Below the pieces are notes generated by a model, which worked only from the letters and a program-made list of their open reading frames with translations, was not told where the DNA came from and did not search any database. DNA of 64,000 nt from Acanthochlamys bracteata. Its lineage: Eukaryota; Streptophyta; Magnoliopsida; Pandanales; Velloziaceae. Below, one piece after another: positions 10,739-22,680 of this stretch (positions within the stretch are counted from its first letter, which is position 1; each line of letters starts with the position of its first letter). Both the position numbers and the translations under genes were made by a program. Location of the stretch: positions 808,501-872,500 of the forward strand of contig CM034132.1 in assembly GCA_019914995.1 (NCBI GenBank). Reading direction: 5' to 3'.

Positions 10739-13700
10739 ATGCCCGGAGTTTCCACAGTTCACCCAGTCACCATTTCTTACTTCGATCTCAAGGTTTCTAG
10801 CTAACAGCTTCCTTTTGATAACTAAACTTTTTCTTTTTGTGTTTTATAGAAGAATTTGTTGTTTGATTTTTAATCGTGATTTGACAGGATAAGAGAAAGG
10901 ATCTTTCGGAGAAGATCAAAGAGGGATTTGGTCCTGATGGTTTAGGGATTATAACAGTATCATATGTAATATGAATTACATACACAAAATTCAATCTTTA
11001 TTTCTATCAGATAGATTGATGCTTGAATTTTTTGGTGTTGTGTTGCATATGAAGATAGTAATTGTTGTGTTATTTTGCCTAGTAATTGATTTTAACTGAA
11101 ATGCTAATACTAATCATCCTTTGCGTTTTGATACAGGTTCCTGAATTTTCTTTGCTTCGTCAAAAATTGCTAGAACTTACTCCCAGGTATGTCGTATGCA
11201 TACTTGGGTTTTGCTTAATATGTTTTGATTAGTTAGTTTTTGACTTCTACCAGATTGGTTGCTCTTCCTGAAGATGTTAAACATGAACTAGAAGATCGCA
11301 ATAGCAGGTAGCATATCTTTTTAGTCCATATACTTCTATTTATCATAATTCCTCTGTTATTACATGGTAGACCCTAGAACAAGGCAACTTATTTTCTTTG
11401 CTTTGCTTTTTTCTTTCAAGCATAGGTTCAACAATGGATGGAGTTTTGCCAAAGACAATGTTGATGATGACATGGCTGGTAAGTTGTAAGTCTAGCATTT
11501 CCCACATGCATTTGAAAGTTAAAAGGTTAACTTGCAAGTATATCAGCTTACTTCTTGAAGGTTAAGATGTTTGTACTTGAATCTTTGAGGAGCATAATAG
11601 ATGTAGGACTTATCTGGGGAAAGAGAGAGAGAGAGAGAGAGATGGGGAAAGTACAAACTGAAATCTTTTTGGTGTTGTCATACTTTAGCAAGATAAAGTA
11701 GACCAAAAATATTCTTTGTGAATCCTGTCATGCAGGATTTGTTATGGATGCCTTCTCTAGAAAAATATGAGAAAGCATATATTTAGAGCCTAGATTTCTA
11801 GCTCTACGTTCATATTTTATTGGTCTGGAAGTGTTTATATTTCCTTTCTCTCGAGCAGATTTAACTAAAGGTTCTTTTTTCGCTAATCCTCTTCTAGACA
11901 CACCTACATCAGATCCTGACCTCATGAAAAGGTAGGTTTTCATAGGACCCCTTGAATTTGTTTATACGTTTAAGATTTGTTTCATTTCCCTTGATCTGAT
12001 TGTTTATCTGTAAATCCTTTTCACTATTAAAATAATGCAAATGCAAGTTGCATATTGACTCTTATTCTACGTACTTCAATTCTTATTTGTGCATATTAGG
12101 TACCCTTCCTACTGCAGACCGAACAGATGGCCTACAAAGGCTTTTCCTGAACTTGAAGTGGGTAAGTTCCTTTCCACTAAAGCTATGAAAAAATTGGATA
12201 TATTTTCCTGCACATGTTTAAGTATGCTGCTCCTAGTTGATATATTGGTGAGTCAGTAGAAGTCGGAAAGGGCAGATCTTATACCATTTTGCAATGTCCT
12301 ATATAATAGTTAACTACAAAATTTTGAGACCCATGCTAAGAAATTATTCTTAGTAAGACGAAAATAGTTCAACAGAGGAATCAATTTCCTGTGCATATTT
12401 GATGCATGCATATTCACTGCTCTTGACTTGAGGGTGAGTGGTAGGCTGATAGTGGTCATATCATTGTCTTGAGATTAGTACATAAGTATATGTATGTTCT
12501 TTGCCAAATACTGACTCTAGATATTGTAATAAGATCGTGACTTTTGGAAAACTTTATTTTTTTTGTTTGAAATTTCCTTCACATAAGAGTTCTATGTTTG
12601 GTTATTTTGTAGCATTTAAAGCTCTTGGCAAGCTGATTGTGGACGTTGGGTTGCTAGTGGCCTATCATTGTGACAGATATGGTATGCGATTATCATATCT
12701 AGAACTTATCGTTATCAGAGCATACGATGGATTTCTTGTAATACTGTCCATGTACATTCACTCTTTTTCCTAAAAAGAGTGAATGTACTTGGTTCTGTTT
12801 TGTATGTGTTTGCACAAAACATTGCCTACATCTTTTAGAAATCAATAACATCTGCTTGCTAGAGATCAGTTTACAGCATCATTTGTCGATTATCACTTAC
12901 TATATGTTGCTAGTTTCTCAATGAAACATTAGTATGTGTTTGTTATTTGTAAACTACAGCATTTTCTGAGCACTTTGTTTGTTGGATGACCAGTTTCCCA
13001 ACAAAAAGCAATGCCTGACAGTGAGGGCCTCGAAGAGATACTCAAGTATTCAAAGTGCCATAAAGGTCGTCTAATCTACTATTACCCAACAAAGAGGTAA
13101 TCATCTCTCTGATAAAATAAAAAAATAAAAAAAAGATCTGATTCAAATATCAGCTCCATATTACATTTTTCTTTAAAGTGAGTCTTTGTGATTCTAGCAA
13201 ATGTCTAGATGTTTTATAGCATTTTGCAGCAAAGATTTGGAAGATAGCCCCCTTTCATCATGGTGTGGGTGGCATTCTGACTGGGGTTCTTTAACTGGTA
13301 AGATACTCTTAAAAGATTGTGGTTTTTGGTTGTAACTAATATGGAACATCATAACTTGATTCCCAGATATTTTAATATTGTTGTACCATCGCGTCTACCT
13401 TTGATGGAACTCTCAACTTTCTCTCTTACTGATAAATGATGATGAGCATCAAGTATATCGAACTTGAAAGTTCTGAAAGACAAATCTTGTGTTGTTTGAA
13501 GTTATTGTTTCCCGTTTAAACCCTAACTTTTCGCCATTGATTCCTGCTTTTAGGCCTTACTACTGGGATATTTACGAAAAGCGGTGAAAAGGTTCCATGC
13601 CCGGACAATGCTGCAGGCCTTTATATCAAAACTCGGACTAACGAGTTTGTTAGAGTAATTTCTTACTTATAGTTTCAGGAATTAGAATTAGCAATTAGTC

Positions 13701-14655
13701 ACATTTTTAACAAATCTTCTCTAACTTATTATTTGAAGTTGAAAAATATTGTTTCTTCAGAAGTAACACTACTTTGTGCGCTTTATTTTCCTTTCTAGGT
13801 GGTGTTTGGTGAAGATGAAATTGCCTATCAAGTGGGTGAAACAACAGAAATACTATCAAAGGGGCTTCTTTGTGCAACTCCTCATTCTGTACGGGTATGT
13901 CAAGTAGGAACCCTTTCTTGTAAGAAGCAATATTCTCGAGCACAATTGAATGGTGTAATTCTGTCAGCCATGAGAAACAAAAGTTGCTCAAGCTGGTGAT
14001 ACTGTTAGTTGAACTTAAGTGATCCTGCTACTTTCTGGCAATTCCTGATAGCTAAATTTATAAGAACTACGATGACTTATCTGATAAATTACTGGTCCTT
14101 CAAATCAATCGATTTAGTCTGGAGTGTATATATTTATTGTAGGTTCCAGAGTTGAAAATAGCATACCTTTCTTACTCCATACTTCAATTCTGGTTAGAGA
14201 AGTTTGTTTATTATATCTGTTTTGGTCAGGCGCCAGTAGGAGAATCTGCTGAATGTGTTGCTCGCTCAACTTTTGTGCTCTTCATGCAACCCAACTGGTA
14301 TCTCATCTGGCTATCCTTATTCCTTCTTTCCATGATTTTTAAAATCATTTAAACCAATTAATCATGGAATATAATTTGTCTATACTTAAATGGCAGGGAT
14401 GAAGTCCTTAAATTTCCTGAAGAAGTTCGTTATCATAGTGAGGTATGTAATCATGCAACGCAATTTCTCCAAGCAGTAAGATCCTGGTCTATCATAGAAA
14501 AAAAAAAGAAGGAACTACGCTAAATCTAACCTACATGATACCGGAGTTCTTATGGCAGCTTTTTTTATTCTCTTCAGTTAGTTTCTCCAAAGGAAAACTT
14601 GGAGTACGGTGAATATACTGAAAGGATCGTAGGCAAATACTTGAAGCAGGTCTGA
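10739..14655 (+). CDS. 2-oxoglutarate/Fe(II)-dependent oxygenase, isopenicillin-N-synthase-like fold
   Basis: Fifteen exons join in phase to 293 aa: 10739-10792, 10888-10965, 11137-11186, 11254-11307, 11426-11478, 11898-11931, 12100-12161, 12613-12681, 12994-13096, 13230-13297, 13554-13654, 13799-13894, 14230-14297, 14397-14442, 14578-14655. Iron ligands are visible: H157 and D159 in WCGWHSDWGS and H227 in TPHSV, with R242 (ARSTF) placed to bind 2-oxoglutarate. The protein is shorter than classic plant hormone or flavonoid dioxygenases and lacks their N-terminal DIOX_N region. It belongs to a broadly conserved, poorly characterised branch, and I recall Arabidopsis At5g48020 as similar. The substrate is unknown. 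The start at 10739 is the ATG of MPGVSTVHPV. An upstream in-frame extension is open but low complexity. A (GA)n microsatellite lies in the intron at about 11622-11641. Confidence 0.85.
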
Positions 14656-16416
14656 TGAGTGAACTCAGTTGCTTTCTGTTCCTCGCAATGTATGTATGCT
14701 TTATATGTGAAACAGATGATCATCCAATCCATGCATGCTTCAAAACCAGGGATGCATAGCAGAAATATTCATTAAAGTTTTCTACTCTGTAATAAAATGA
14801 AATACAATAAAAACTGTTTCTACCAAACAATAGCGGAACGAAATCATGGACTAAACTTGAGATTGTATACAATTAGGAGATTAATGATATCAGTAGTACC
14901 TTGCTAGAAGAAAATGTTTAAAAAGTAGTTTGTTGTATATGATTAGGAGATGATTGGGATATCTTATCTGATTCTTAGTTTAAAATACCTTATAAATGTT
15001 GCTAAGGACATGTTTACCGACATTTTGAACTTAGTTTTGTTTTATAAAAACTCTACTTTCAATTTAATTTTAAAACAAAATAAATATAGAAATTCAAATT
15101 AGTTTGTTTGGCTAAAATTTCACATCTGAATTTCAAAATTTATAACTAAAAGTTTTTAATTTCAAAACAAAATAAATATAAATTCACTTATGATCTTCAT
15201 TTTTTAAATAATTTATTTTTAAAAATTCAATTTGATATTCAGTTTTTTGTCAAAAAAAGAACCTAAACGGAAGCTAACGGAGCTTTTTTAAAACAAAAAA
15301 TATTTTTATTTTTTAAAAAATAATTTTTAATTTTTATGTAAAAATAATCAAAATAAATAATAGAAGAATTATTTATATTTTTTAAATTTTAAATAAATTT
15401 TATAAATTTTATTAAATTTATTAAAATATATAAAATATAAAAGTGATTAATAAGTAATATCAAACGGCGCCTCACTAATAGTTGTTTTAAGATTCTTTAT
15501 GTAATTATATATAGAAAACTTATTATCACATCCATTTGTTTTTGGATAAGATACATCTGAACGGTTTACCGGTAGATCTCTATGTTATTGTTGGGTTGAA
15601 TAAAAATAATAGAGGACCCCAATCCCTTGAAAGCAGTTTCATGTCGAACGGAACAACCTTCGCTTTGTTGTTGCTTATCATCAGCTGGCCCAATTAGAAG
15701 CAGGTTCAAGTTCGAATTTGTTTTTAGTAGTTAACAAGTCAGCTTAAGCTATAATCTACTGGAGAACGAGTCAGCTTAAGCTTTAAAATTGGAGTTTTCT
15801 GCCTGCATATATATAGCAGCCCCACCAACAAATGTTGAACACATGTTTATGGATATCGTTAATAACTTGTAAAACAAAATTTTTATTTTGATAAGTTAAA
15901 TACAGATTGACATATTGATAAATCTTAGTTAGATTAATGAGGTAAAACTATCGGTTATTTTTTTAGTCAAACTTATATCGAAAGCCATTTTCGGTCCAAA
16001 ATTTCAAATTTTAACTCGACTTTTAAAAGTTTAGTTTACTGCAATCAAATGAGTCCTAAATACAGTTGAATATTATCTTTTTTTTTTCTGACTCGAAAGA
16101 AAGTTTTCAATAGTAAATTTTCACATGCTTATGAATCTAACCTTAAATAACAAAGAGAAACATAGGAGAAACCAAATCGAAGATGATCAAGTATTGTTTT
16201 TCATTTTATTTGTTTTTGTCGAGACATAACCATCACTTAGGACCTATCTTACCTATTCATCCCCGCCTTCTATTCTCTTATTTAATATCTCATATCTCAA
16301 TGTTTAATTTCTTCTTCAATCCTTCACTAGCTGGCTAGCTAGTTCTTTTAATTATTAATTACTTCGATCAGTTGTTGATTCAGTGATCGGTTGGCTTCCG
16401 TCGTGTTTGTTTGTGC
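14656..16416. other. AT-rich intergenic DNA with decayed repeats
   Basis: No gene is supported here. About 15005-15240 is an AT-rich stretch starting near gacatgtttaccgac. It runs into a member of the short AT-rich repeat family at about 15265-15475. The last 150 bp before 16417 become less AT-rich and probably hold the promoter and 5'UTR of the RTFL/DVL gene. Confidence 0.5.
15265..15475 (-). repeat. Short AT-rich repeat, family A (copy 1)
   Basis: This AT-only core is built from alternating T-rich and A-rich blocks (attttttaaattttaaataaatttt). It ends in taagtaatatcaaacggcgcc, closely similar to the ends of the copies at 25640-25858 and 44765-44958. The core is nearly self-complementary, as in miniature inverted-repeat elements. 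No target-site duplication could be fixed. Confidence 0.4.
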
Positions 16417-16605
16417 ATGGGTTCTAGTTCGTATTACTACTACCGCGGCTCCTCTAGCTCTCAAAGGCGAGGGAGATCATCGACGTCGGCGGGATTACGG
16501 AGACGATGCGGGAGTATGGTGAAGCAGCAGAAGACGAGGTTCTACATACTCGGCAGGTGTATGTCTATGCTTCTGTGTTGGCATGCTCATGATCTCTCTG
16601 ACTGA
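16417..16605 (+). CDS. RTFL/DVL (ROTUNDIFOLIA-like/DEVIL) small peptide
   Basis: This intronless gene encodes 62 aa. The first ATG in frame is at 16417 (MGSSSYYYYRG); codons just upstream are open but lack an ATG. The C-terminal RTF domain is clear: VKQQKTRFYILGRC followed by MSMLLCWH, preceded by the Cys in RRCGSM. RTFL/DVL peptides such as ROT4 and DVL1 are plasma-membrane-associated and limit polar cell proliferation in leaves and other organs when overexpressed. The N-terminus is Ser/Tyr/Arg-rich and variable, as usual for the family. One detail is unusual: the common ILRRC reads ILGRC here. The gene is flanked on both sides by AT-rich repeat DNA. Confidence 0.88.
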   Translation: MGSSSYYYYRGSSSSQRRGRSSTSAGLRRRCGSMVKQQKTRFYILGRCMSMLLCWHAHDLSD

Positions 16606-18089
16606 TTTCAGTAATTGTTCTTGGGAATTCAAGCAAGCAATCATGAAGAACCGGAGTTTCTGAAATTCTCTGCTGCAGTGCTAGCTGCTGTTGTGAATAT
16701 TTGCTTCTTATGTTTTTTTTTTTTTTTGTTGATGAGAAAAAGCACCAGAAATTGAAGGAGTAGAGAAATCAAGGCTTCTGCAGTCACCGCCATTATTGAA
16801 TATACCTCTTGAAACATCCATAATTTTACTCTATTTTAAGTATCAAACAGTTAATATATTTTAATTATATGATAAATTCGAAATTCTAATTTTTAAATTT
16901 TTTATTTATATATTTTTCAATATAATAATTTTAAATATATTATTAAAAATTATTAAAATATAAATATTGAAATTTATTCCTATTTTAATTTTAAAGAAAT
17001 TTTATTTTTTATTTTTTATTTTTACGAGTATTTAAAACATGTACTTTGTAAAAAATATTCCAAAATTACAAGATATAAAAATATATATTGAATATTTTTT
17101 AATTTTAAATTCTCTTTTTTAATGAAAAGAGAATATGCTCAAAGTATTAATTGACCTAACTCTACTTATCTCATAATTCAACCACACGTAATAGGAAATG
17201 GATTACTACGTGTTTATTTTGGTATAAATTCGATTTTGAAAGTAAATTTGTAAAACATAAATTTAAAGTTGAAAGTAAATTTTGTAAAAACTAAAGTTTG
17301 TGTTCGTATTGTATAAATATGAATTAGAAGTAAAAATTTTTATTTTTAACATTTAAGTTTTAAATTGAATTTAGTTAAAATTTAATATAAAAATGATGAA
17401 TTTGAAAAAAAAATAAATTATAGTCTAAATAAATAAGCCTTTATCCAAAGCGAGCGATTAACCAAAAGTGCAATTAAAATTAAATTTAATTAAAAGTAAG
17501 TATTCATATTTATTTTGTATTGAAATTATGTTTGTAAGTAAAATTTTTTAGTTCAAGTTTAAATTTAAAAATAATTTTTTTATAAAAATTAAGTTTAATT
17601 TTTATTTTATTTTATTTTAACTCATACAGTGAGTTAAAAGTAAAATTGTTTTTTGTAAGAAAAAAGTAAAGTTATAGTATTTAAACACATCCTAAACTGT
17701 TCCCACTATTAGTCAAGTACACTATAAGAAGCTTCACCGCGCAATGCAAAAGCAAAACCAAACGGACAAAATGTTGTTGTTTCTGAAAAATATTAATTAT
17801 CGAAAATAAAAATAAATATAAATCAATCGATTAATACTAACGCAACAACACCAACAGCAGCAACAACAGAACAGGAAACCGATCGAGAAAACAAAAAACA
17901 AATCCCATTATCGTATCTCTCTCTCTCACCGGCGCGCTCTCTCTTTCCATATCTTGCTCTATCTCTCCATTTCCAACTCTAACCAATCTTCAAACACCAA
18001 CAAAACCTTCCAATCGATTGATTTCTCGATTGGTTCTTTTTTAAAATTATTTTTGCAGGTTTTGGGATTTGAATTTATTTGATCCGAGA
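16606..18089. other. AT-rich intergenic DNA and promoter of the downstream gene
   Basis: After the RTFL 3'UTR, the DNA from 16800 to 17700 is very AT-rich with no coding signal. A repeat-like element is at 17215-17700. A pyrimidine-rich run (ctctctct motifs, 17915-17965) followed by ccaatc-type sequence marks the 5'UTR of the gene starting at 18090. Confidence 0.5.
17215..17700. repeat. AT-rich repeat, family B, about 480 bp
   Basis: The left edge reads acgtgtttattttggtat and the right edge tatttaaacacatcctaa, so the ends are imperfect inverted repeats (gtgttt against aaacac). The interior is over 80% AT with repeated gtaaatttt and aaagtaaa blocks. It has no coding capacity. A similar edge pattern is at about 24712-24985 (acgtgtttcaaatatc against cgtttaaacatgccc). 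This suggests a non-autonomous DNA element, but no target-site duplication was fixed. Confidence 0.35.
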
Positions 18090-21000
18090 ATGGTGGGAGG
18101 AGGAAGCAGGATTGCAAGAGACGAAGGTCCTCTGAAGATCAGCAGCACCAACGTGTTCGCCGCACTCGAAACACTGAAGAAGAAGAAGAAATCAGATAAG
18201 GATTCGCCGAAGAAATCTTCCAAATCTTCTACTAAGAGTGCTTCGTCTTCTTCATCTGCTGCGGTGGCGGGGAAGGATTCCGATCAATCTCAGGAGCAGC
18301 AGCAGCAAGTGTTTTGGGCGCCGACGCCGCTGACGGTGAAATCGTGGGCGGATGTTGATGATGATGATGATTACTATGCAACGACGGCACCGCCACAATC
18401 GGTCTGGGCAACAACGGAGTCGGATGCGCAGCAACAAAGCAAGCATGAGGAGGATTCCAATTCTGCGCTTGAAGAGGTTTGGCTTCCATCCGTAGTTTGT
18501 AGCTTTATTTCGCTGTTGAAGTTGCTTGAGATCTGGTATTAGCTAGTCATTGATAGTGCTGATGGATATTTAATTTAAATGAACTGATGTTGTGGATCGT
18601 CTTGGGAAGTTTACTGTGAAGGATTATGATTTATGCAGGAATGTGTGTGGAGAACTTTCAAGTTTTGTTGGTTATGTGACATGTCACTTGATTGTTTGCA
18701 TTTTAAAGCACTTTTAGAAATTTGCTGTCAATTATGATTAACCATTGCAGTGTGATTTTGGTTGATTGTTAATGTATGGAAGACAGCAGGAGGAATTTTG
18801 TTTCTTCGATGCTTGATGCTCTGTAATTCTGGGTCCCGCCATGGTTGTGGATGATGAATGAAGTCTTAGTTTTGTAGTGACTCCTACTAGCTTCAGGTGT
18901 TCACTTTGTCATAGTTGCAGATGCATCAATTTGAAGCATGAAATCCTGATGATATTTCAATACAACGTGTGCGAGAGCATCTTCTGATTATGCGTGCGTT
19001 TGGTGTAACTTTTTATTGCCTTGAGTTTATTGTAAGTTTCAAGTTTGGATACATAAGAGTACAATCGGCATATCTGCTTTTATTAATTTGTCATTGCAAT
19101 TTTTGTCGGCACTTTGTCAGAGGATTTTGTGCTTATGTGTGTGTTTGGTGTTGCTTTAATTGCCTTGAGTCTTATCGTTAGTTTCAAATATTGATACATA
19201 AGCATGATGGGCATGCATGCTTTTATTAATTTGTGATTGCAATTTTTTGTCAGTACTTTGTGAGAGGAATACCTGTTTATGCATGTGTTTGGCGTTGCTT
19301 TTATTGCCTTGATTTTATTTATTACTTTCAAATTTGATACATAACGGTATGATCAGCATATTTGCTTTGATTAATTTGTGGTTGCATTTTTTGTTGTCAC
19401 TTTGCAAGACGATTTCCTATTTATGCTCGTGTTTGGTGTCGCTGTTATTGCCTTGAGTTTATTGTTACTTCCACTTTTTGATAAATGACGGTACAATTGG
19501 CATGCTTTTATTATTTTGTGATTGCAATTGTTCTCGGCACTGATCTCGAATGAGTACATGAACAACATGTTTAAATAACTTTGTCTAGAGTTAGTCGATA
19601 ATTTAATATTTATGGTGCTCGTGCCAGTATCTTGTGATACCAATGATAGAAAATGTGATAGTACGAATACTATCAATTTTACATTTTCACTGTTTGTGGA
19701 TTAAATGTTCGGAGATGTAGAATTGTTTATGCGTTTGCATACTGTTATAATAGGTGGATTCAGTGTTATATGATTCTTGTAACTTTATTTGTTTGTTTGG
19801 GCTACTAAATGCTCTTCTCAAGCTTATATCTTTTTAAAAACTGTTTCTTATTCCACATGTGGGCAACTGGACTTTAATTCTATTCCACGTCAAGTGGCAT
19901 TATATTGAATTCTAAGAAGAGGGTTAATTATCCCTTAACTTCTTGATTGATAGAGTTTTGGAAGGATGAGAACAAAAAAGTAGGAGGGGGAAATATTTGT
20001 AAACTCAGCAATGAACCCATAGATGACAAAGGCAATGCCAATGGCATCAATGAAAATCTGAAACAGATTAAGGCATTGTTTTTCATTATGTACAAGCGTG
20101 TTGATTGGCTGAAAATAATCTATATTTAATTTTTAAGTTTGTAGCCTATGTAAAAGATCTTGGGTACTTTGCAGACCAGGCTGCTCATATATTTCTATAA
20201 AATACTGTTATGTTACTATATTTCTATAAAATACTGTTATGTTACTATATTTGTCTCAAAAGCAATTTCGATAAATTGTTCATAGGCTTTATGAGAACAC
20301 TAAACCATGTAACCATTGTTCTTTGTTTGTATATAGTCTAATCTGGTTGAGCTGGTATGGTGTTTTTCCTCCTGGCTTGGTTGGTTTCCTGCCAAACACA
20401 TGAAATCTTCTGTTTGATAACTTCCTTATCTGTTGGTGAATTTGGAACCAGCTCCAGGAGAGTGAAATCGAGGATGATGGACTGGATGATCTAGGTGATG
20501 ATGATGCTGAAGAAGAGCCTCAACATGAGCCTGAGGCTTCTGTTGCCTCTGAACCTGTAAGCAAGAAAGCTGCTCCTGCCCCATTACCACTGAAGGATGC
20601 AGAAAGGCAGCTTTCTAAGAAGGAGCTAAAGAAGAAAGAACTTGCTGAACTGGAAGCTGTCCTGGCCGAGTTAGGTCTCTCCACTAAAGAGGGCAATGCT
20701 GCTCAAGACGATAAGAAAGGTATCAAATTCAATCACTTTTAAGTGTTTCCATTTCTTGCATGCATTGCTGGTATTATTAATTAAGAAACAGAGGCCTTTG
20801 ATGAGATAAATCATGTTATAGATAGACTAATTTAACAGCTCTCTTGTGGTCAACTTTGTTAATATGGGCATTTATAACATGATATATCATGGTAAGTGGT
20901 AAATAAAGTTTTCGGTATGTGGCAAACCAGCCATTGATTCTCGCTTTTGTCATCCTAGGAAGTCCCTTTTGGTACTAAGTTTAGATGGATTATGAGATGC

Positions 21001-21696
21001 AATGTTGATGAGGAGGTGCCAAATTTTTGATGCATCACTGCCTAAGAGATAACTTCAAATTCACTATTCTAACTACATTTAGCAATTTCTAATCACAAAC
21101 CAAGTAATTATTGTTTGGGAATGGCATTGTTGTCGAAGCTATATTACTATCATGTTTTCTTTTTGCTACTTGCATTCCCTCATAATTTGTTCTGCTTCCA
21201 TCAAAAGTTAAGCCATTTAGGGGTCATAGACGGAGCCATGTTTCCATTGTCTTACTATCATGTGTTTCCTCACTAAGATGTTCTCATTTCAAATGCTTGG
21301 ACGTTGTCGATTACAGATGGAAAGAAGGCTGGCTATCAAATTGGGGTAGAGCGAAAGGAAGATGCACCTGCTGCATCAGAGAGCAAGAGTTCAAAGAAGA
21401 AGAAAGCAAAGAAGGAGAAAGCTAAAGAAGTTAAAGATTCACAAGAGCAGGCGAATTATGACGAATCTAATGCAGGTGAAGAGGCTGCAGCTGCGGAAGT
21501 TGGAGAGGATGATTCAGCTGCAGTGGATGTGAAGGAGAGAATTAAGAAAGTTGCTTCGATGAAGAAGAAGAAATCTAGCAAGGAAATGGATGCTGCTGCC
21601 AAAGCTGCAGCAATTGAGGCTGCTGCAAGGAGTGCTAGGCTGGCTGCTGCAAAGAAGAAAGAGAAGAACCATTACAACCAGCAACCAGTAAAGTAA
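18090..21696 (+). CDS. Lysine/alanine-rich acidic plant protein of unknown function
   Basis: Three exons (18090-18476, 20452-20719, 21317-21696) join in phase to 344 aa. I do not recognise the family. The start at 18090 opens MVGGGSRIARDEGPLK; the frame is open upstream but has no earlier ATG. Visible features are a TNVFAALETLKKKKK motif near residue 20, a Ser/Lys-rich stretch, and a conserved-looking tryptophan segment with WAPTPLTVKSWADVDDD and YYATTAPP. An acidic block and then a Lys/Ala-rich C-terminal half with coiled-coil character follow. Poly-Lys runs suggest nuclear or nucleolar location or RNA binding; this is inference. Intron 1 (1,975 bp) is long for this window and carries a tandem array and a second small duplication. 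The protein is probably low-complexity and partly disordered. Confidence 0.75.
18988..19545 (+). repeat. Tandem array of four ~144-bp units inside intron 1
   Basis: Four diverged units start at about 18988, 19133, 19277 and 19421, spaced 145, 144 and 144 bp. Each opens with ttatgNNtgtgtttgg-like sequence and carries attgccttga about 25 bp in. A gatacataa motif is near the middle (degenerate in unit 4), and each unit closes with gcttttattaatttg and gcaatttttgtcggcac. The fourth unit ends near 19545. Units differ by many substitutions, so the array is not recent. It lies wholly within intron 1 of the lysine/alanine-rich gene. Confidence 0.85.
20190..20247 (+). repeat. 29-bp direct duplication in intron 1
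   Basis: The unit tatttctataaaatactg... occurs twice with an exact 29-bp period starting at 20190 and 20219, with no mismatch that I can see. It lies 200 bp upstream of exon 2 of the lysine/alanine-rich gene and looks like a recent slippage event. Confidence 0.85.
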
Positions 21697-22680
21697 AAAT
21701 TTTGAATGTTCCACTTCAGGCGGAGGTGGAAGATGGGCTTCTGTATGTTTTGTTTCATTCATTACATGAGAGTACAATAAACTTAATGGGGTCTATCATA
21801 TAAAGACCTTTTAGTGTTCCCTACTACTAAAAGTTTTAGAAATTAGTTGTGTTAATTTGAACTTCATCGAAACATTATTTGCGTTGGTTTTACAAGAACG
21901 ATTCCCCTCCATCGGAGGCTAACCTGTGCAGGTTTTGTGCTTCTGAAAATTGTGTGCAGTTTATCTACTTCGTTTTCCTTATGACAGTTGATTATGTGCA
22001 AAGCTTGAACTATACGTTTTTCTTACTGCATTTCTTTTTAACTTGAAAAGGAAATACACCCTATCTTACATGTGCTGCAAACTTTTCGGGGAAATTATTA
22101 GGACGCCCCTTTGGATCTCAGAGGTATTTTTCGTTCCTCAAATTCTTTTCTTATTTAACCACCATTATTCTCAACTCTCAAATCCTCACTGATTTTGTTT
22201 TCAATTTTTCAAAATTTAAGTAATTCGTTAAATTTGCATGTGTATTTACAGATGAAATTTTTATGTTTATCAAACCAAATAAGAATCATATACCCATTAA
22301 TCATCAAGAGCAAAATCATCTAAAAGTTCTAAAAATAGTAAAAAATATTCATGTAATGTCTCTCTCTTTTTCTTTATTATCTACACCTGTGTGCTGCGAA
22401 AGCAGTTTGCTACGAGAGCGACAAAGGAAGTTCAGACAGAATGCAAGGAGTATAAGCAGCCAAAGAAAATTATGGGAAGAAATAATAAAATTAACATGAT
22501 TACTAATCTAATGAAGCACTTTTTATAATATGTACGAGTATTACAGATTTGCATCCGGCGGAAATAACTTTTGTAGAAATCTTTGAAAACTTCGACAAGA
22601 GTTAAAAAAGAAAATGAGCAAACAAAAATCTTCTTTTTTTTTTTTTTCTGGCAGCCATAATATAAACAAAAGAATGATAT
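21697..22680. other. Convergent 3' region, no gene seen
   Basis: This contains the 3'UTRs of the lysine/alanine-rich gene (+) and the F-box/kelch gene (-). No domain-bearing frame is visible. A poly-T run at about 22634-22647 precedes the F-box gene end. Confidence 0.5.

Noticed and set aside
11622-11641. (GA)n run as a GAGA-type regulatory element
   Set aside because: It is a simple intronic microsatellite; no reason to assign function.
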